From positions 124,001-188,000 of the forward strand of contig NZ_NOVE01000002.1 in the NCBI RefSeq assembly GCF_002265625.1: a stretch of DNA of 64,000 bases, read 5' to 3'. Below, in pieces: positions 43,768-52,925 of this stretch. The DNA comes from Prevotella sp. 885 (GTDB lineage: Bacteria > Bacteroidota > Bacteroidia > Bacteroidales > Bacteroidaceae). The translations under genes were made by a program, and so were the position numbers. Each line of letters begins with the position of its first letter. The first letter of the stretch is position 1. The notes beneath the pieces are model-generated. The model saw only the letters and a list, made by a program, of their open reading frames with translations, did not search any database and was not told the DNA's origin.

Positions 43768-43883
43768 ACATTTTTCTGCACATAAAAATGGCCGTTGAAT
43801 ACATTTTTCTGCACATAGTTTATATGCAAAGATACATTTTTCTGCACATAAAGCATCCTGTACTCTACACTTTTCTGCACATA
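43768..43883 (-). repeat. Four 17-bp repeats at exact 33-bp period
   Basis: ACATTTTTCTGCACATA begins at 43768, 43801, 43834 and (with one change, ACAC) 43867, each separated by 16 bp of unrelated sequence. On the minus strand the unit is TATGTGCAGAAAAATGT and the array ends 10 bp before the ATPase remnant's ATG. One spacer contains TATCTTTG (43833-43826 on the minus strand), a possible -7 box. In one frame each unit encodes YVQKNV, in another LCAEKC. Confidence 0.85.
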
Positions 43884-43932
43884 TTTCTATAAACTTAACA
43901 TATCTTCTTGTCAAAAACGTCTTCATGTCCAC

Positions 43933-44275
43933 CATGCAAATATCGTACAAAGAGTAAAAAGTTGTTACAAAATAAAAATCAATTATAGAGAATCAAAACG
44001 CTGTTTTTATGGTGTTTTGCTGTGCAAACAGCACCAATGCTTAACGATAGTGCCACTTTTACAGTACAATAGTGCCACTATTAGAGTGTAAAAGTGGCGC
44101 TATTGCAACCCTATGAGGCTTGTATTCATTGCACATTTCTTCCTTTGCCTGCATAATCAGCTGTATGTCAATATACTATCGCTGCACGCTCAAAACTCAA
44201 GAATTTCGCACCAAAGATTTTGTTGTGCGCTCAACTCATAGTATTGAGCGTTAGAAATGCAAATATTGTCTTCGG
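43933..44275. repeat. Dispersed repeat element A, copy 2
   Basis: About 343 bp, same boundaries and orientation as 31711-32105 but about 50 bp shorter. The palindromic core has CGATAGTGCCACTTTTAC (44045-44062) and GTAAAAGTGGCGCTATTG (44088-44105); one pair of units present in copy 1 is missing. The last 90 bp, from CGCTCAAAACTC to GAAATGCAAATATTGT, are nearly the same in both copies. Confidence 0.85.
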
Positions 44276-44398
44276 CGGAACCGCCGCCGAAGAATTAGGA
44301 ATTAGGAATTTTGAGTTTTGCTTTCTTGTAAAATTATAAGTCTGCTAATTTAAGATAAAAAATGTTGTCGTTTTTTATCATGGTATTGATAAAATGCC

Positions 44399-44406
44399 TA
44401 ACTTTG
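44399..44406 (+). promoter_or_regulatory. -7 box before the LRR protein gene
   Basis: TAACTTTG, 49 bp before the start codon; no -33 TTTG at the usual distance. Confidence 0.5.
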
Positions 44407-44455
44407 TTATTGGCAATAGATACATTGCCCTTGAACCATCTAAAAACGTACTATT

Positions 44456-46231
44456 ATGAATAAGTCTGTTTTTACAAGACATTTATTGTCTTTTATGTTA
44501 TTGTTGTTGTGTAGCCTTACTGCTCAAGCCGCCGACAATCTGATTACAGAGCAAGTAGTGGTGAATGTCAAGAGTGCAGGAACCTTGTCCAGTCTGATAA
44601 AGAAAGCAGACAGAACAAGGATAACTAATCTTAAGGTTACTGGTAAGGTTAATTCGCAGGACTTGGAGTGGCTCAGAAGGATGGCATGCTGTCATGACAG
44701 CCAGAATAATAAAGAAACCGGAAACCTGCAACATCTCGATCTTCTTGATGCCAAAATTATCGGAGGCGGCAATGTGGTTGTATATGTTCCTCGTCACAAT
44801 GCTCCTTCAAAGTTAAAGGCGGAGTTAAAGGACGATACTTTCTGCAGTTATCTCTTTACGGAATCGAAGACCCTGAAATCCATAATATTGCCGAAGACGC
44901 TGAAGTCAATCGAGTCAAGTGTTTTCTCTTGCTGTGACTCTCTCACCTCTGTTGTCCTTCCGGAAGGACTGACCCACATGGAAGGTGGTGTATTTGCTGG
45001 TTGCACCAGTCTTACGTCTGTGACTTTACCTTCAACCTTGAAGAAAATAGATGGCACCAGTACCTTCATGAATTGCACCAGTCTTACCTCTGTGTCTTTA
45101 CCCGAGGATATGGTTTATTTCTACGGCTATACATTCGAAGGCTGCACCAGCCTTAAATCCATAACTTTGCCAAAGAAGCTTGATTGTATATTGGAATACA
45201 CCTTTGCAGGCTGTGTCAGCCTTACCTCGTTGTACATTCCTGCAAGCGTGTCCGAAATAGGTCGGGACGCGTTCGATGGATGCTCTGGCATTACTTCTTT
45301 TCATGTGGATGAGGCTAATCAGAATTATTCTTCTGAAGGCACGGTATTGTTCAATAAGGACAAGACCAGACTTATTTGTGCCTTGGGCCAGATAGAAGGT
45401 GATTATAAAGTGCCTGCCACAGTCCGTGATATAAATGAATGGGCATTCCGCGATCAGTCGCGCGTTCTCTCGGTGTCTTTGCCAGAAGGTCTGACTCAAG
45501 TCCAGATTTCTCTGTTCGACGGTTGCACCAGCCTTCAGTCCGTGTCTTTGCCCAAGAGCTTGAAGTCTATTCAGTATGCTGCCTTTAAGGATTGTTCCAG
45601 TCTTGCCTCATTGTCTATACCTGCTGCCACGGAAAATATCTCCGAAGGTGCATTCGAAGGATGCACAGGTGTGACATCCTTTAATATGGATGAGGCTAAT
45701 CCGAACTATTCTTCTGAAGGTACGGTGTTGTTCAACAAGAACAAAAACAAGATTATTTATGCCCTTGGACACATAGAGGACTATAAGGTTCCTGCTTCGG
45801 TTGACACTATAGGTGCCTCTTCTTTCCAGGATCAATCAGACCTTATCTATCTTACTTTGCCTGAAGGCTTGAAGATAATAAAAGAAGCTGCGTTTGGCAA
45901 TAGTGACAAACTAAAGTGTGTATATGCCTATATGCCAGAACCTGCGACACTTGAAGATTTTTCCTTTGCTACTACGGTAACGGGTGATTTTATATATTTA
46001 TATGTACCACAGGGCTGTTCGGGGAATTATTTCTGTGATCCGTCTTGGTCAAGGTTTTATATCCAGGAATTCGATGTTACGGGGACTGACGTCAAGTCCG
46101 CCGTTGCCGGTGATGATGCGAAGGAAGTGGCACGCTACACGGTTAATGGTCAGCGTATCAAATCGCCGACAAGGGGCATCAACATCGTAAAGTATGACGA
46201 TGGCACCGTGAAGAGGGTGGTGGTAAAGTGA
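44456..46231 (+). CDS. BspA-like leucine-rich-repeat surface protein
   Basis: 591 residues. Signal peptide about 1-25 (ending LTAQA). From about residue 130 to 500 come 22-24-residue LRR_5 repeats of the type GCTSLTSVTLPSTLKKI, CDSLTSVVLPEGLTHMEGGV and CSSLASLSIPAATENI. Two near-identical longer blocks occur (FHVDEANQNYSSEGTVLFNK and FNMDEANPNYSSEGTVLFNK). The final ~35 residues (EVARYTVNGQRIKSPTRGIN, VKYDDGTVKRVVVK) resemble a sorting-type C-terminus. BspA-like proteins are surface adhesins binding host matrix or other bacteria; here that role is inferred. Lower GC than its neighbours. Confidence 0.85.
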   Translation: MNKSVFTRHLLSFMLLLLCSLTAQAADNLITEQVVVNVKSAGTLSSLIKKADRTRITNLKVTGKVNSQDLEWLRRMACCHDSQNNKETGNLQHLDLLDAKIIGGGNVVVYVPRHNAPSKLKAELKDDTFCSYLFTESKTLKSIILPKTLKSIESSVFSCCDSLTSVVLPEGLTHMEGGVFAGCTSLTSVTLPSTLKKIDGTSTFMNCTSLTSVSLPEDMVYFYGYTFEGCTSLKSITLPKKLDCILEYTFAGCVSLTSLYIPASVSEIGRDAFDGCSGITSFHVDEANQNYSSEGTVLFNKDKTRLICALGQIEGDYKVPATVRDINEWAFRDQSRVLSVSLPEGLTQVQISLFDGCTSLQSVSLPKSLKSIQYAAFKDCSSLASLSIPAATENISEGAFEGCTGVTSFNMDEANPNYSSEGTVLFNKNKNKIIYALGHIEDYKVPASVDTIGASSFQDQSDLIYLTLPEGLKIIKEAAFGNSDKLKCVYAYMPEPATLEDFSFATTVTGDFIYLYVPQGCSGNYFCDPSWSRFYIQEFDVTGTDVKSAVAGDDAKEVARYTVNGQRIKSPTRGINIVKYDDGTVKRVVVK

Positions 46232-46335
46232 TGATGCGGCAAGCGTCTTTCGCTGCTCTTCCGATTTTAAGATTTTTTTATTTTCCGTGTGCTCTAAAAG
46301 TCCGTAAAATTGCCGACATCCCGACATATTTGTTG

Positions 46336-46343
46336 TATATTTG
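46336..46343 (+). promoter_or_regulatory. -7 box before the GH92 gene
   Basis: TATATTTG, 20 bp before the start codon; the -33 side is poor. Confidence 0.5.
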
Positions 46344-46363
46344 CACTTGCTAAAAATTAATTT

Positions 46364-48532
46364 ATGAAGACAACAAATCTATTGCGATCTACAGCGGTGG
46401 CTGTGTTGTTGCTCTTTATGGGCATCATCAATGCAGCTGCTGCTCCAAACCTCACCCAGTATGTCAACCAGTACGTCGGAACAGGTGGACACGGCCATAC
46501 GTTTATGGGCGCCAATGTGCCCTTCGGACTCGTTCAGCTCGGCCCCACAGAGCCTACACGCGGTTGGGACTGGTGCTCAGGCTATTATTATGACGACAAC
46601 GAGCTGATAGGCTTCGGCCACATGCACCTCTCAGGCACCGGCATCGGATGTCTCGGCGACGTGGCATTCCTGCCCATCAAGGACAGCAAGCAGACGGCGG
46701 CACGCTTCTCGCATGACGACGAGAAGATGCACCCGGGCTATTACTCGCTCCGCCTTCACGAACCCGAAGTGCTCGTGGAGCTGACCGCTACGGAACGTTG
46801 CGGCTTCCATCGCTACACATTCCAGAACGGCGCCAAGGCACAGCTCGCACTCGACCTCTCGCAGTGCATAGGATGGGACAAGCTCAATGACTGCCTCCTC
46901 ACACAGGAGACACCCACCCGCCTCACCGGATTCCGCCGCTCCAACGGATGGGCAGCAGACCGTCGCATCTACTTTGACATCGAGTTTTCGCAGCCCGTAA
47001 CCGTGCAACGCCTCGACTCGATGGAGCGCGTGATGATCACAGTAAGCGACGCCACGAAGCCGTTGCTCGTGAAGGTGGCGCTCTCGCCTGTCAACATCGA
47101 CAAGGCTAAAGCCAACATGGCTGCCGAACTGCCCGCATGGGACTTCGACGCTGCCGTTAAAGCAGCTGATGAGGCTTGGAACCGTCAGCTCTCGCGCATC
47201 GAGATTCAGACCAACGACCTCACCAAGAAGCGCATCTTCTATACTGCCATGTATCATCTCATGACCTCATGCTCTAAGTTCAACGACGTTGACCTCGAGT
47301 ATCGTGGCGCAGACGGAAAGGTGCACAAGGCAGACTTCACCAACTACACCACACTCTCGCTCTGGGACACATACCGCGCTTCACACCCGCTAATGAGCTT
47401 CCTCTTCCCCGAGATGCAGCGCGACTTTGCCAAGACATTCCTCAACATCTACAAGCAGCAGGGACGCCTCCCCGTATGGCATCTCATGGGATCAGAGACC
47501 GACTGCATGGTGGGCAACCCCGGCGCCATCGTACTTGCCGACCTTACCATGAAGGGATTTGTGGAGGACAAGGAACTTGCCTTCGAAGCCCTGAAAGCCA
47601 CACAGATGAAGGACGACCGTTCGCTCGGTCTGCTCAAGGAGCACGGCTACATTCCCTGGAACCTCGAACCCACCAATGAGACCGTGGCAAAGGCGCTGGA
47701 ATACTGCGAGGCTGACGACGGCGTGGCTAAGGTGGCCAAGATGCTCGGCAAGACAGCCGATCAGGAATACTTCTACAACCGTTCACGCTCATACAAGAAA
47801 TACTGGGATCCGAAGACACGCTTCCTCCGTGCCATCAGCACCGACGGCACCTTCCGCGAGCCCTTCAATCCCTTCTTCGCAGAGCACCGCACCAACGACT
47901 ACACCGAGGGTAACGCTTGGCAGTACACCTTCCTCGTTCCCCACGACGTGCGTGGCCTTATCTCGCTCTTCGGTTCGGACAAGGCATTCATGACCAAGCT
48001 CGACTCGCTCTTCTTCGTAGAAGGCTACGCCGGCGACAACGCTTCGCCCGACATGTCAGGCATGACAGGACAGTATGCCCACGGCAATGAGCCCAGCCAC
48101 CATGTTATATATATGTATAACTACGCCGGACGTCCCGACAAGGCTGCCCCCATGCTCCGCAAGATGATGAATGAGATGTATCGTGACCAGCCAGACGGAC
48201 TCTCAGGCAATGAGGACGTAGGTCAGATGTCGGCATGGTATATCATCTCTGCCATGGGACTCTATCAGGTGGACCCCGTAGGCGGACGCTTCGTAATCGG
48301 ATCGCCGCTCTTCGACAAGGCTTCGGTAAACGTCGGTGGCGGCAAGAAGTTCACCGTCGTGGCTAAGAACAATTCGGACCGCAACATCTACGTGCAGAGC
48401 GCACGTCTCAACGGCAAGCCTCACAGCAAGTCATACATCGAGTTTGATGACATCCGCCACGGCGGAACGCTGGAGCTGGTGATGGGCCCGAAACCCTCTA
48501 AGTGGGGCACAAAGAAGGCTGACAGACCATAA
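46364..48532 (+). CDS. Alpha-mannosidase, glycoside hydrolase family 92
   Basis: 722 residues. Signal peptide about 1-27 (ending NAAAAP). GH92 hallmarks: VGTGGHGHTFMGANVPFGLV, GFGHMHLSGTG, WDTYRASHPLMSF, EGNAWQYTFLVPHDV (catalytic acid Glu, about residue 515), and GNEDVGQMSAWYI (about 615, catalytic-base Asp region), with VGSPLFDK-like GSPLFDKASVNV near the end. These calcium-dependent enzymes release mannose from N-glycans or yeast mannan with inversion. The linkage specificity cannot be read here. It precedes the NagB-like/PIG-L fusion by 65 bp, suggesting joint glycan use. Confidence 0.95.
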   Translation: MKTTNLLRSTAVAVLLLFMGIINAAAAPNLTQYVNQYVGTGGHGHTFMGANVPFGLVQLGPTEPTRGWDWCSGYYYDDNELIGFGHMHLSGTGIGCLGDVAFLPIKDSKQTAARFSHDDEKMHPGYYSLRLHEPEVLVELTATERCGFHRYTFQNGAKAQLALDLSQCIGWDKLNDCLLTQETPTRLTGFRRSNGWAADRRIYFDIEFSQPVTVQRLDSMERVMITVSDATKPLLVKVALSPVNIDKAKANMAAELPAWDFDAAVKAADEAWNRQLSRIEIQTNDLTKKRIFYTAMYHLMTSCSKFNDVDLEYRGADGKVHKADFTNYTTLSLWDTYRASHPLMSFLFPEMQRDFAKTFLNIYKQQGRLPVWHLMGSETDCMVGNPGAIVLADLTMKGFVEDKELAFEALKATQMKDDRSLGLLKEHGYIPWNLEPTNETVAKALEYCEADDGVAKVAKMLGKTADQEYFYNRSRSYKKYWDPKTRFLRAISTDGTFREPFNPFFAEHRTNDYTEGNAWQYTFLVPHDVRGLISLFGSDKAFMTKLDSLFFVEGYAGDNASPDMSGMTGQYAHGNEPSHHVIYMYNYAGRPDKAAPMLRKMMNEMYRDQPDGLSGNEDVGQMSAWYIISAMGLYQVDPVGGRFVIGSPLFDKASVNVGGGKKFTVVAKNNSDRNIYVQSARLNGKPHSKSYIEFDDIRHGGTLELVMGPKPSKWGTKKADRP

Positions 48533-48597
48533 AGCTGGCAGCCGGACAATCAGAGAGAAAAAACAACAGGTCATACACAACTTAATATTTTACTGTT

Positions 48598-50586
48598 ATG
48601 AATCTTCATCTAAGTTCACAGATTGTACTTAACAAAGTTCCTGAACAGTACTACCGTCCTCGTACAGCAGTGGAGCGTTCAGAGATTACGCGTTGTGAGA
48701 AAATCTTCACCGACATCTTCCCAAGCGTGGAAGAAGGAGCCAAGCTCATTGCTGACAGCGTGGAGAAGGAGATAAAGCGTGCCAAGGAAGCAGGCAGAAA
48801 ATGCGTGCTCGCCCTCGGTACGGGTCTCTCGCTCACTCCCGTCTATGAGGAACTCGTGCGCCGTCATAAGGAATGCGGACTGAGCTTCGACAATGTCGTA
48901 GTGTTCAACGCATACGAATATTTCCCCCTCAACGCCGACAGCAAGCACAGCGCCATCAGCCAGCTCCGCGCACGCTTCCTCGATCACGTGGACGTGAAGG
49001 CAGAGAACATTCACACACCCGACGGACACATCGGACAGGAAGACGTCCTCGAGCACTGCCGCGCCTATGAGCAGCTCATTGCAGCCGAAGGCGGACTCGA
49101 CATCGCCCTCCTCGGCATCGGACGTATGGGCAACATTGCCACCAACGAGCCTGGCTCGAGCCTTGCATCGCAAAGCCGCATCATCCTCATCGACCAGACC
49201 TCACGCGACGAGATGACCAACAGCTTCGGCACACAGGAGCAGGTGCCGCCGTGCTCCATCACCATGGGTGTGCACACCCTCCTTTCAGCCCACAAGATGT
49301 TCCTTACGGCATGGGGCGAGGAGAAGGCAGAGATGGTGCAGAAGATTGTGGAAGGCCCCGTTACGGACGCCATCCCCGCATCCTTCGTACAGACCCACAA
49401 CGACGCCAAGTTTGTCTGCGACCTTGCTGCCGCCGCCAAGCTCACGCGTATCGTCCACCCCTGGCTTGTCACCAACTGCGAGTGGACCGAGAAGACCATC
49501 CGCGCCGCCGTCGTCTGGCTTTGCCAGCTGCTGGACAAGCCAATCTTGAAGCTCACCAATAAGGACTATAACGAGAACGGACTTTCAGACCTGCTTGCCC
49601 GTTTCGGTTCGGCATACAACTGCAACATCAAGATATTCAACGACCTGCAGCACACCATCACAGGATGGCCCGGCGGCAAGCCCAACGCCGACGACACCAA
49701 TCGCCCGGAACGTGCCATGCCGGCACAGAAGCGCGTGATAGTGTTCTCGCCGCATCCCGATGACGACGTCATCTCAATGGGTGGTACCATCCGCCGCCTC
49801 GTTCAGCAGAACCATGACGTGCACGTGGCATACGAGACCTCTGGCAACATCGCCGTGGGCGACGAGGAGGTGACACGCTTCATGCACTTCGTCAACGGAT
49901 ATAACCAGCTGTTCTGCGACAACAAGGACGAGGTGATAAAGAAGATGTATGCTGACATCAAGAACTTCCTTGCACAGAAGCGTCCGTCAGACATCGACAC
50001 GCCTGAGGTGCGCACCATAAAGGGACTCATCCGTCGCGGTGAGGCACGCACAGCCTGCACCTACAACGGCATCCCCCTCGACCACGTCCACTTCCTCGAC
50101 CTCCCGTTCTATGAGTCGGGCAAGATAGAGAAGCTCCCGATGACGGAGAAGGACGTCGAGATTGTACGTGCGCTGCTCCAGAAGGTGAAGCCGCATCAGA
50201 TTTACGTGGCAGGCGACCTCGCCGACCCGCACGGCACACACCGCAAGTGTACGGACGCCGTGCTCGCAGCCGTGGACCTCGAGAAGCAGGCAGGCGCAGC
50301 ATGGCTTGACGACTGCCGCATCTGGATGTATCGCGGAGCGTGGGCAGAATGGGAAATCGAGAACATCGAGATGTGCGTGCCCATGTCGCCGGAGGAGCTC
50401 CGCGGCAAGCGTAACAGCATCCTCAAGCACTCTTCGCAGATGGAGAGCGCACCCTTCCTCGGCAATGACGAGCGTCTCTTCTGGCAGCGTGCCGAAGACC
50501 GCAATCATGCTACGGCAGAGCTTTATCATTCGCTCGGCTTGGCATGCTACGAGGCAATGGAGGCTTTCGTGCGCTACAATCCGTAA
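48598..50586 (+). CDS. NagB-like domain fused to a PIG-L/LmbE deacetylase domain
   Basis: 662 residues, no signal peptide, so cytoplasmic. Residues about 30-300 follow the glucosamine-6-phosphate deaminase fold (ALGTGLSLTPVYEELVRR; NEPGSSLASQSR; TMGVHTLLSAHK; EGPVTDAIPASFVQ). Catalytic positions differ: NMDEY of NagB is NAYEY (about 104), and GxGxDGHIAFNE is GIGRMGNIATNE (about 173-184), so the base Asp and the His are lost while Glu remains. Residues about 378-655 are a PIG-L deacetylase with SPHPDDDVISMGGT (zinc motif HPDD) and ADPHGTHRK. I recall the fusion as conserved in Bacteroidetes and usually annotated as glucosamine-6-phosphate deaminase, which may be wrong. It lies 65 bp after GH92. 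Confidence 0.85.
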   Translation: MNLHLSSQIVLNKVPEQYYRPRTAVERSEITRCEKIFTDIFPSVEEGAKLIADSVEKEIKRAKEAGRKCVLALGTGLSLTPVYEELVRRHKECGLSFDNVVVFNAYEYFPLNADSKHSAISQLRARFLDHVDVKAENIHTPDGHIGQEDVLEHCRAYEQLIAAEGGLDIALLGIGRMGNIATNEPGSSLASQSRIILIDQTSRDEMTNSFGTQEQVPPCSITMGVHTLLSAHKMFLTAWGEEKAEMVQKIVEGPVTDAIPASFVQTHNDAKFVCDLAAAAKLTRIVHPWLVTNCEWTEKTIRAAVVWLCQLLDKPILKLTNKDYNENGLSDLLARFGSAYNCNIKIFNDLQHTITGWPGGKPNADDTNRPERAMPAQKRVIVFSPHPDDDVISMGGTIRRLVQQNHDVHVAYETSGNIAVGDEEVTRFMHFVNGYNQLFCDNKDEVIKKMYADIKNFLAQKRPSDIDTPEVRTIKGLIRRGEARTACTYNGIPLDHVHFLDLPFYESGKIEKLPMTEKDVEIVRALLQKVKPHQIYVAGDLADPHGTHRKCTDAVLAAVDLEKQAGAAWLDDCRIWMYRGAWAEWEIENIEMCVPMSPEELRGKRNSILKHSSQMESAPFLGNDERLFWQRAEDRNHATAELYHSLGLACYEAMEAFVRYNP

Positions 50587-50646
50587 TGCACGCTAAGATG
50601 TAAAGACTTTTCTTATAATTTTGTATATCCACATAACGTTTTTCGG

Positions 50647-50679
50647 GGGCGATTGGACGTGAGTCCGGTCGCCCTTTTT
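50647..50679 (+). terminator. Intrinsic terminator after the NagB-like/PIG-L gene
   Basis: GGGCGATTGGAC (50647-50658) pairs with GTCCGGTCGCCC (50663-50674) with two G-U pairs, loop GTGA, then five T (50675-50679). Confidence 0.85.
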
Positions 50680-50731
50680 CGTATGCCTACAAATACGTTG
50701 ATGATATTTGTGTCTAAAATTTTGCTTTTTA

Positions 50732-50762
50732 TTTGGTTCTTTTAAAAAAATCGCTAACTTTG
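50732..50762 (+). promoter_or_regulatory. Promoter of the histidine kinase gene
   Basis: TTTG (50732-50735), 19-bp spacer, TAACTTTG (50755-50762), a full match to the Bacteroidota consensus, 56 bp before the start codon. Confidence 0.8.
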
Positions 50763-50818
50763 CAAAAAGAACGAATAATATTTTAGATTTTACCTACCAC
50801 TTGCTGTGATTTGAACCA

Positions 50819-52888
50819 ATGCGCCATAACACGAACAAAAATTCATTTCGCTTGTTTGCCCTTGCCACGGCGTTCATCGTCATGGCATTAGCCTCGGCAT
50901 GCGGAGGCAAGACAGACCGTGCTGACGGCACCGATACCGTCAGGCTCAAACGTCTCAGCCAAATAGACGACTCAATTGTGAAGCGCGTCCCGAATATGGA
51001 GGCTATCGTGCATCAGGGAATGAAAAACGCAAAAGACAGCATCACCTATTACGAATATTATCTCAGACTTGCCCGTATCTACTGGCTCTCCACGGAGCCG
51101 GAGAGAGTGGATGCCTGCGTGAGCCGCATTGAGGCTTTCTGCAAGCGCGAGATGCAGACGAAGGAAGGCTGTAAGAATCTGTCCCGACTCAATTCGCTTC
51201 TCGCCGGCGCATACAACTGCCTTGCAGCTGTCAATCATAACTTCCATCGTGACCGTGAGGTGAGCGTGCCGATGTATAAGAAAGCGCTCAGCCTGCTAAA
51301 GAACAGCGACAGCAAGGAGGAAATGCCGAAGACGTACGCCAATCTTGGCGACGCATACATACAATGCAGCGACATCCCAGAGGCAGCACGCTGTTATCGC
51401 CGCGCCCTCTTCTTAGTGGACTCGCTCCGAATGCCTGAACAGGAGAACGTGACGCTATATATGGGACTGGCTCAGATTTATCTGACGCTCGGCGACGAAC
51501 GTAACGCCCTGAAGTATTATCGCGCCACGGAGAAACACTACTCCGACATGACACCCGCCATGCAGTCATACTATCTCTGCAACTGCGGCAACTTCTATTA
51601 CTTCACGAAGGATTATCCCTCCGCATTAAAGATGTTCCTCCGTATGAAGCGGCAGCTTGAAGACAATAAGCTGCAGGACCACTTCGACATGTATCTCTGC
51701 AAGATAAACCTCGCCGACGTTTATCTTAATATGGACAGCCTCGCACAGTCGAAGCGCATGCTGGACGAGGTGGAGCCGTTCTTCCGTAGGGTAGGGGATG
51801 TCACAGCCAACTATTACTGCAACACCATCCGCATCGGACTGGCGGTGAAGGAGCATGACATACAGAAGGTGACAAAGATTCTGGCGTCGGAGAAGCCTAA
51901 TGATGCCGTGCCTTATATGATGGTGAACATCCGCAACCGATATCTGCGCCTTTACTATGCGTTCAAGGGAGATTACCGTAAGGCTTACACCACGCTGGAG
52001 GAAGACGTTGCTTACACGGATTCGCTGGAACACAACAAGTCGAAGATGCGATCAGCCGAAATCATGGCACGATTCCAGTCAGACACCACCCGACTGCATC
52101 ACGACATTGCCATAGAGCACAAGAACGCCGTCATACAGAAAGCCAATACGCAGGTGTCTATAGCTGTGTCTGTAGTGCTGCTCTTGGTGTTGATTATGGT
52201 GGTGTGGCTGATGAGAATGAAGAAGAAACGCGTAGAGTATCAGGTGGATATCCTCAATCTGAAACTCCTCAATATGCGCAACCGCATCTCGCCTCACTTC
52301 GTCTTCAACGTCCTGAACAACAAGATAGGTTCGTCAGACGAGAAAGAGGCGTCCGAACTCTTGGCGCTATCGAAGCTGATTAGGGCAAACCTCGACATGT
52401 CGCTGATGCCCTGCATTACGCTTGACCGCGAGGTGGACTACCTGCATAAGTATGTCACGCTGGAGCGATATCTGCTTGGCGACGATTTCACGTTCCGTCT
52501 GGACATCTGTGAGGGACTGGACATGAGCACCATCAATATGCCTTCGATGTTCCTGCAGATTCTTACCGAGAACGCCATCGTACACGGACTGAAGGGATGG
52601 GAAGGACATAAGGAACTCTCCATCAGCATCACACGCCAGCCCGTAAATGACGAGGCACGCGACGGAGCGATGCAGACGGTGGTGACCGTGACCGACAACG
52701 GACCGGGATTCAACCATCTCAGACTGAAGAAGAAAACTGGACTTGGGGTTATCACGCAGACCATAGCTGTGACTAACCAGCGAAACCGCAGGAAGATGCG
52801 GTTCGACATACATAACATCACCGACAAGGAAGGAAAGGTGAAGGGTTGTCAGGCAACATTAGCTGTGCCTGACGGAATACGTTATTGA
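50819..52888 (+). CDS. TPR-containing sensor histidine kinase of the LytS/YehU class
   Basis: 689 residues. The N-terminus has a lipobox-like end (LASAC, Cys28), then TPR-like helical repeats (about 100-430, e.g. YANLGDAYIQCSDIPEAARC), one membrane helix (about 445-465, VSVVLLLVLIMVVWLM), and a His_kinase domain: RISPHFVFNVLNN with the phosphoacceptor His about 493, LTENAIVHGL (N box, about 580) and VTDNGPGF (G box, about 623). It signals to the LytTR regulator encoded 37 bp downstream. If the Cys is lipidated, the sensor part is anchored at both ends, which is unusual; the predicted lipobox may instead be part of a plain signal sequence. Confidence 0.88.
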   Translation: MRHNTNKNSFRLFALATAFIVMALASACGGKTDRADGTDTVRLKRLSQIDDSIVKRVPNMEAIVHQGMKNAKDSITYYEYYLRLARIYWLSTEPERVDACVSRIEAFCKREMQTKEGCKNLSRLNSLLAGAYNCLAAVNHNFHRDREVSVPMYKKALSLLKNSDSKEEMPKTYANLGDAYIQCSDIPEAARCYRRALFLVDSLRMPEQENVTLYMGLAQIYLTLGDERNALKYYRATEKHYSDMTPAMQSYYLCNCGNFYYFTKDYPSALKMFLRMKRQLEDNKLQDHFDMYLCKINLADVYLNMDSLAQSKRMLDEVEPFFRRVGDVTANYYCNTIRIGLAVKEHDIQKVTKILASEKPNDAVPYMMVNIRNRYLRLYYAFKGDYRKAYTTLEEDVAYTDSLEHNKSKMRSAEIMARFQSDTTRLHHDIAIEHKNAVIQKANTQVSIAVSVVLLLVLIMVVWLMRMKKKRVEYQVDILNLKLLNMRNRISPHFVFNVLNNKIGSSDEKEASELLALSKLIRANLDMSLMPCITLDREVDYLHKYVTLERYLLGDDFTFRLDICEGLDMSTINMPSMFLQILTENAIVHGLKGWEGHKELSISITRQPVNDEARDGAMQTVVTVTDNGPGFNHLRLKKKTGLGVITQTIAVTNQRNRRKMRFDIHNITDKEGKVKGCQATLAVPDGIRY

Positions 52889-52925
52889 TACTTTTATTAA
52901 ACACTTTAAACGGACATAGAGAAAG

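Noticed and set aside
43596..43880. 94-codon frame running through the repeats as a real gene
   Set aside because: The Walker A fragment breaks off after about 43 residues and the repeats provide the N-terminus; treated as a pseudogene plus repeat array.
43768..43883. CRISPR array
   Set aside because: Repeats are 17 bp and spacers 16 bp, only four units, no cas genes; spacing is codon-periodic next to an ATPase remnant.
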